Origin: a bacterium
GTDB lineage: Bacteria > Patescibacteriota > Microgenomatia > Levybacterales > UBA12049
Assembly: GCA_021785915.1 (NCBI GenBank)
Contig: JAJYEF010000003.1
Location: forward strand, 1 to 38,262
DNA length: 38,262 bases
Direction of reading: 5' to 3'
Under the pieces are notes generated by a model. That model was not told the origin of the DNA. It was given only the letters and a program-made list of their open reading frames with translations, and ran no database searches. The position numbers and the translations under genes are program-made. Shown one piece after another: positions 36,608 to 38,262 of this stretch. Position 1 is the first letter of the stretch. Every line of letters begins with the position of its first letter.

Positions 36608-37171
36608 TTATTGTCTTTTATAAAGTCCCGTAAGCTCGGCCTCTTCTATGACGTGTCCTCCAATGTCTGATAAAACTTGTGCCTTTGTAGCGCCTCTTTG
36701 AAGAAGCAGTATCGTGTTTATGGCATAAAGTTTAAAAACGTACCTGTGCGTGCCGGATTGCGGACAAGGTCCTCCGTACCCATCCTGGCCGAAGTCGTTT
36801 ACGCCCATAGCAACATTATCAGAAATAAAATTTTCGGGAATTTCGTTTGTGTAGGGGTTTATATTAAACATTACCCAGTGAGTAAAACCGGATGGATTTG
36901 AGTCACGGTCTTCGACAATAAGCACGAGACTTTTGCTGCCGTATGGAACTCCGTTGAAAGTAAGAGGAGGGCTTTGATTCTCAGCGTCACAAGTATATTT
37001 TGCCGGAATATTGCCGTTATTATTAAATGCCGGGCTTGCGAGAGTCATATCTTCTGCCTGTCCGAACATAGTTCGTTTTGTTCCTTTGAAGTATGGGCTA
37101 TTCACATAGTATATAGTTAATGCTGCTCCCGCAACTATTAAAAAAGCTATAAATAAAAAGAGGGATCTCAT
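36608..37171 (-). CDS. Phosphatidylethanolamine-binding-protein family (YbhB/PEBP) lipoprotein-like or anchored protein
   Basis: 187 residues from the ATG at 37171; the track start runs into tRNA-Gly. An N-terminal membrane segment (LFLFIAFLIVAGAALTIYYV) is followed by a PEBP fold: IPAKYTCDAENQSPPLTF, VLIVEDRDSNPSGFTHWVMFNI, and GGPCPQSGTHRYVFKLYAI, the ligand-pocket signatures of the family. No lipobox Cys. Bacterial homologues are of unknown function, some are inhibitor-like. The ATG is 3 nt after tRNA-Gly. Confidence 0.9.
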   Translation of the reverse strand: MRSLFLFIAFLIVAGAALTIYYVNSPYFKGTKRTMFGQAEDMTLASPAFNNNGNIPAKYTCDAENQSPPLTFNGVPYGSKSLVLIVEDRDSNPSGFTHWVMFNINPYTNEIPENFISDNVAMGVNDFGQDGYGGPCPQSGTHRYVFKLYAINTILLLQRGATKAQVLSDIGGHVIEEAELTGLYKRQ

Positions 37172-37174
37172 ATG

Positions 37175-37246
37175 AGCGGGCGATGGGAATCGAACCCACT
37201 GCCTTCTCCTTGGCAAGGAGACGTTCTACCGATGAACTACGCCCGC
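37175..37246 (-). tRNA. tRNA-Gly (anticodon GCC)
   Basis: Minus strand. Acceptor GCGGGCG/CGCCCGC, anticodon stem TCTCC/GGAGA with loop TTGCCAA giving GCC, T arm GTGGG/CCCAT with TTCGATT. Discriminator T, no encoded CCA. The PEBP ATG starts 3 nt after its 3' end. Confidence 0.95.
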
Positions 37247-37250
37247 TTTG

Positions 37251-37323
37251 TGCCGAGAGTGTGAGTCGAACACACATAGCCTGTTCTTCAGACAGGTGCC
37301 TTGACCACCTTGGCTATCTCGGC
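37251..37323 (-). tRNA. tRNA-Phe (anticodon GAA)
   Basis: Minus strand. Acceptor GCCGAGA/TCTCGGC, anticodon stem CCTGT/ACAGG with loop CTGAAGA giving GAA, T arm GTGTG/CACAC with TTCGACT. No encoded CCA. It lies 4 nt before tRNA-Gly in the same transcript. Confidence 0.95.
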
Positions 37324-37381
37324 GCATTATGTATATGAAATTATACTAAATACCAACTACTTAATACTAGTTATTGGTGTG

Positions 37382-37456
37382 TGGACGATTAGGGATTCGA
37401 ACCCCAGACCTTCGCAGTGTAAATGCGACGCTCTAAACCAGCTGAGCTAATCGTCC
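37382..37456 (-). tRNA. tRNA-Val (anticodon TAC)
   Basis: Minus strand. Acceptor GGACGAT/ATCGTCC, D arm GCTC...GAGC, anticodon stem TCGCA/TGCGA with loop TTTACAC giving UAC, T arm with TTCGAAT. No encoded CCA. First gene of the Val-Phe-Gly cluster; a 58-nt spacer separates it from tRNA-Phe. Confidence 0.95.
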
Positions 37457-37489
37457 TTTGTGCACCACCGTTTCGTTCTTTCAAACCAA

Positions 37490-37518
37490 ATTATAGACGA
37501 ATTTGTAGATTGTATCAA
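37490..37518 (-). promoter_or_regulatory. Promoter TTGATA-N17-TATAAT of the tRNA cluster
   Basis: On the minus strand TTGATA (37513-37518) and a perfect TATAAT (37490-37495) are 17 nt apart. The predicted start is about 30 nt before tRNA-Val(TAC). No other promoter is evident down to the PEBP gene. Confidence 0.8.
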
Positions 37519-37595
37519 GGAATGGAAACTTATTTTTAGGGAGAGTCAATTTACCTATCTTTTTTCAAATTAAAAAGCTATAATAATCTAAATTT

Positions 37596-38262
37596 ATGCC
37601 CAATCATATACCGCTTAATAGTTCTGATTATAAAACCGCGTTTGGAATTTTATATAAGATTCAATACGATGGTCGTCTAGCAAGAACAGGAGACAATGAG
37701 GCTGTGGGTTATCACATAAAAAATGACGGGAGCGCATTTGCTTATATAAAAATTAAAGTTTCTGGAAGCCTTTTTGCCACATGGGAGATTGATAGAAATG
37801 ACGAGAGCTTGGTAGAAAATACTTTAATAAGTTTGGGAACACTAAAAGTTAGTGAGCTTTTGGAAGATGATGAAATTCATTCTGGCAATGACAATGAATT
37901 TATGTTTACCTCTTATAATTCCGCATCTCCTACTTTTCAAGAAGAACTAGCAAGACTTACAAATAATTTAGACACTGTAGTACAGGAACATAAAGGTTGG
38001 TTAACTATAATTGCAGAAGATTTTAATAAAAACCAGGAATTAATCTTAAATACGACTAAAGAGCATGTAAATTTTCAAGATCAAAATGCGCGGGAAATAA
38101 GAAATTCTTTACTTCAGCTGATATCTCTTTCCGCTATAATTATAGCCGCAATAGTAGCACTTGGAAAATCTTCTGTTGGAGGACACATATTAGTTCTCAT
38201 TGCCTTGGCATTATTGGGTATAGTTATTGTTTGGGGCGTAATATATATTTTTTCAGTATTGG
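37596..38262 (+). CDS. Hypothetical membrane protein, partial at the window edge
   Basis: An open frame from ATG 37596 to the end of the window (222 codons), absent from the track because it has no stop here. The N-terminal 130 residues look globular (TAFGILYKIQYDGRLARTGD, FAYIKIKVSGSLFATWEID). A helical region follows (FQEELARLTNNLDTVVQEHKG), then two hydrophobic segments near the end (LISLSAIIIAAIVALG and ILVLIALALLGIVIVWGVIY). A perfect TATAAT (37579-37584) lies 11 nt before the ATG. Family not recognised. Confidence 0.7.
   Translation, partial: MPNHIPLNSSDYKTAFGILYKIQYDGRLARTGDNEAVGYHIKNDGSAFAYIKIKVSGSLFATWEIDRNDESLVENTLISLGTLKVSELLEDDEIHSGNDNEFMFTSYNSASPTFQEELARLTNNLDTVVQEHKGWLTIIAEDFNKNQELILNTTKEHVNFQDQNAREIRNSLLQLISLSAIIIAAIVALGKSSVGGHILVLIALALLGIVIVWGVIYIFSVL

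Overview
The window looks like a chromosomal segment from a bacterium with a reduced genome, most likely a Candidate Phyla Radiation (Patescibacteria) member, perhaps Microgenomates-like. This is inferred from style, not from a marker search: several conserved enzymes lack domains usual elsewhere (ThrRS without TGS/editing domains, PheT without its N-terminal tRNA-binding domain, trigger factor without a PPIase domain), genes are tightly packed, and the type IV pilus locus has no outer-membrane secretin. The sequence is AT-leaning. There is no rRNA, CRISPR array or transposase.

Region by region. (1) 1-2.2 kb: small hypothetical proteins, an isoprenylcysteine-methyltransferase-like membrane protein and a short DNA polymerase III delta-prime-like protein. 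(2) 2.25-16.1 kb, plus strand: a type IV pilus locus with pilB, pilT, pilC, a major-pilin-like gene, a GT117/DUF2723 membrane glycosyltransferase with a TPR-like tail, prepilin peptidase, six further pilin or pseudopilin genes plus a PilX-like one, then pilM, pilN and pilO. (3) 16.1-18.5 kb, minus: trmD, a KH-domain protein, rpsP, rnc, nusB and rpmF, transcribed in the reverse of that order. (4) 18.5-21.9 kb, minus: recG, a 35-residue membrane peptide gene missing from the ORF track, and tyrS. (5) 21.9-24.4 kb, plus: a class A penicillin-binding protein. (6) 24.4-31.5 kb, minus: pheT, pheS, greA, rplT, rpmI, infC, thrS, a DUF5665-like protein, an HD-domain protein and a YjbQ-family protein. 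(7) 31.5-37.5 kb, minus: an accessory region of small unknown genes, tig, two tandem lytic-transglycosylase-like proteins, a PEBP protein and five tRNA genes (Val-GAC, Leu-UAG, Gly-GCC, Phe-GAA, Val-UAC). (8) 37.6 kb to the end, plus: a partial unknown membrane protein.

The most interesting signal is in region 7. Within about 4 kb, four separate genes or operons are preceded by RNA leaders that combine a very short open reading frame with one or two intrinsic terminators placed just before the structural gene. Three of the four also contain mutually exclusive pairing segments (anti-antiterminator, antiterminator, terminator). In one the antiterminator is a perfect 12-bp match to the terminator arm. 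This is the design of translation-sensing transcription attenuators, but the controlled genes are small unknown proteins and a cell-wall hydrolase rather than biosynthetic genes.

A second theme is initiation without a leader. Many genes (thrS, pheS, tyrS, rpsP, rpmF, yjbQ and others) have a -10 box, often extended TGG-TAAAAT, only 6-8 nt before the start codon and no Shine-Dalgarno sequence. The attenuated accessory genes instead carry strong AAGGAGGTGA-type sites. Three protein genes lie directly downstream of tRNA genes with 3-9 nt or a leader between them, so tRNA 3' processing may create their mRNA 5' ends. All functional statements rest on motifs read by eye; no search or folding program was run.
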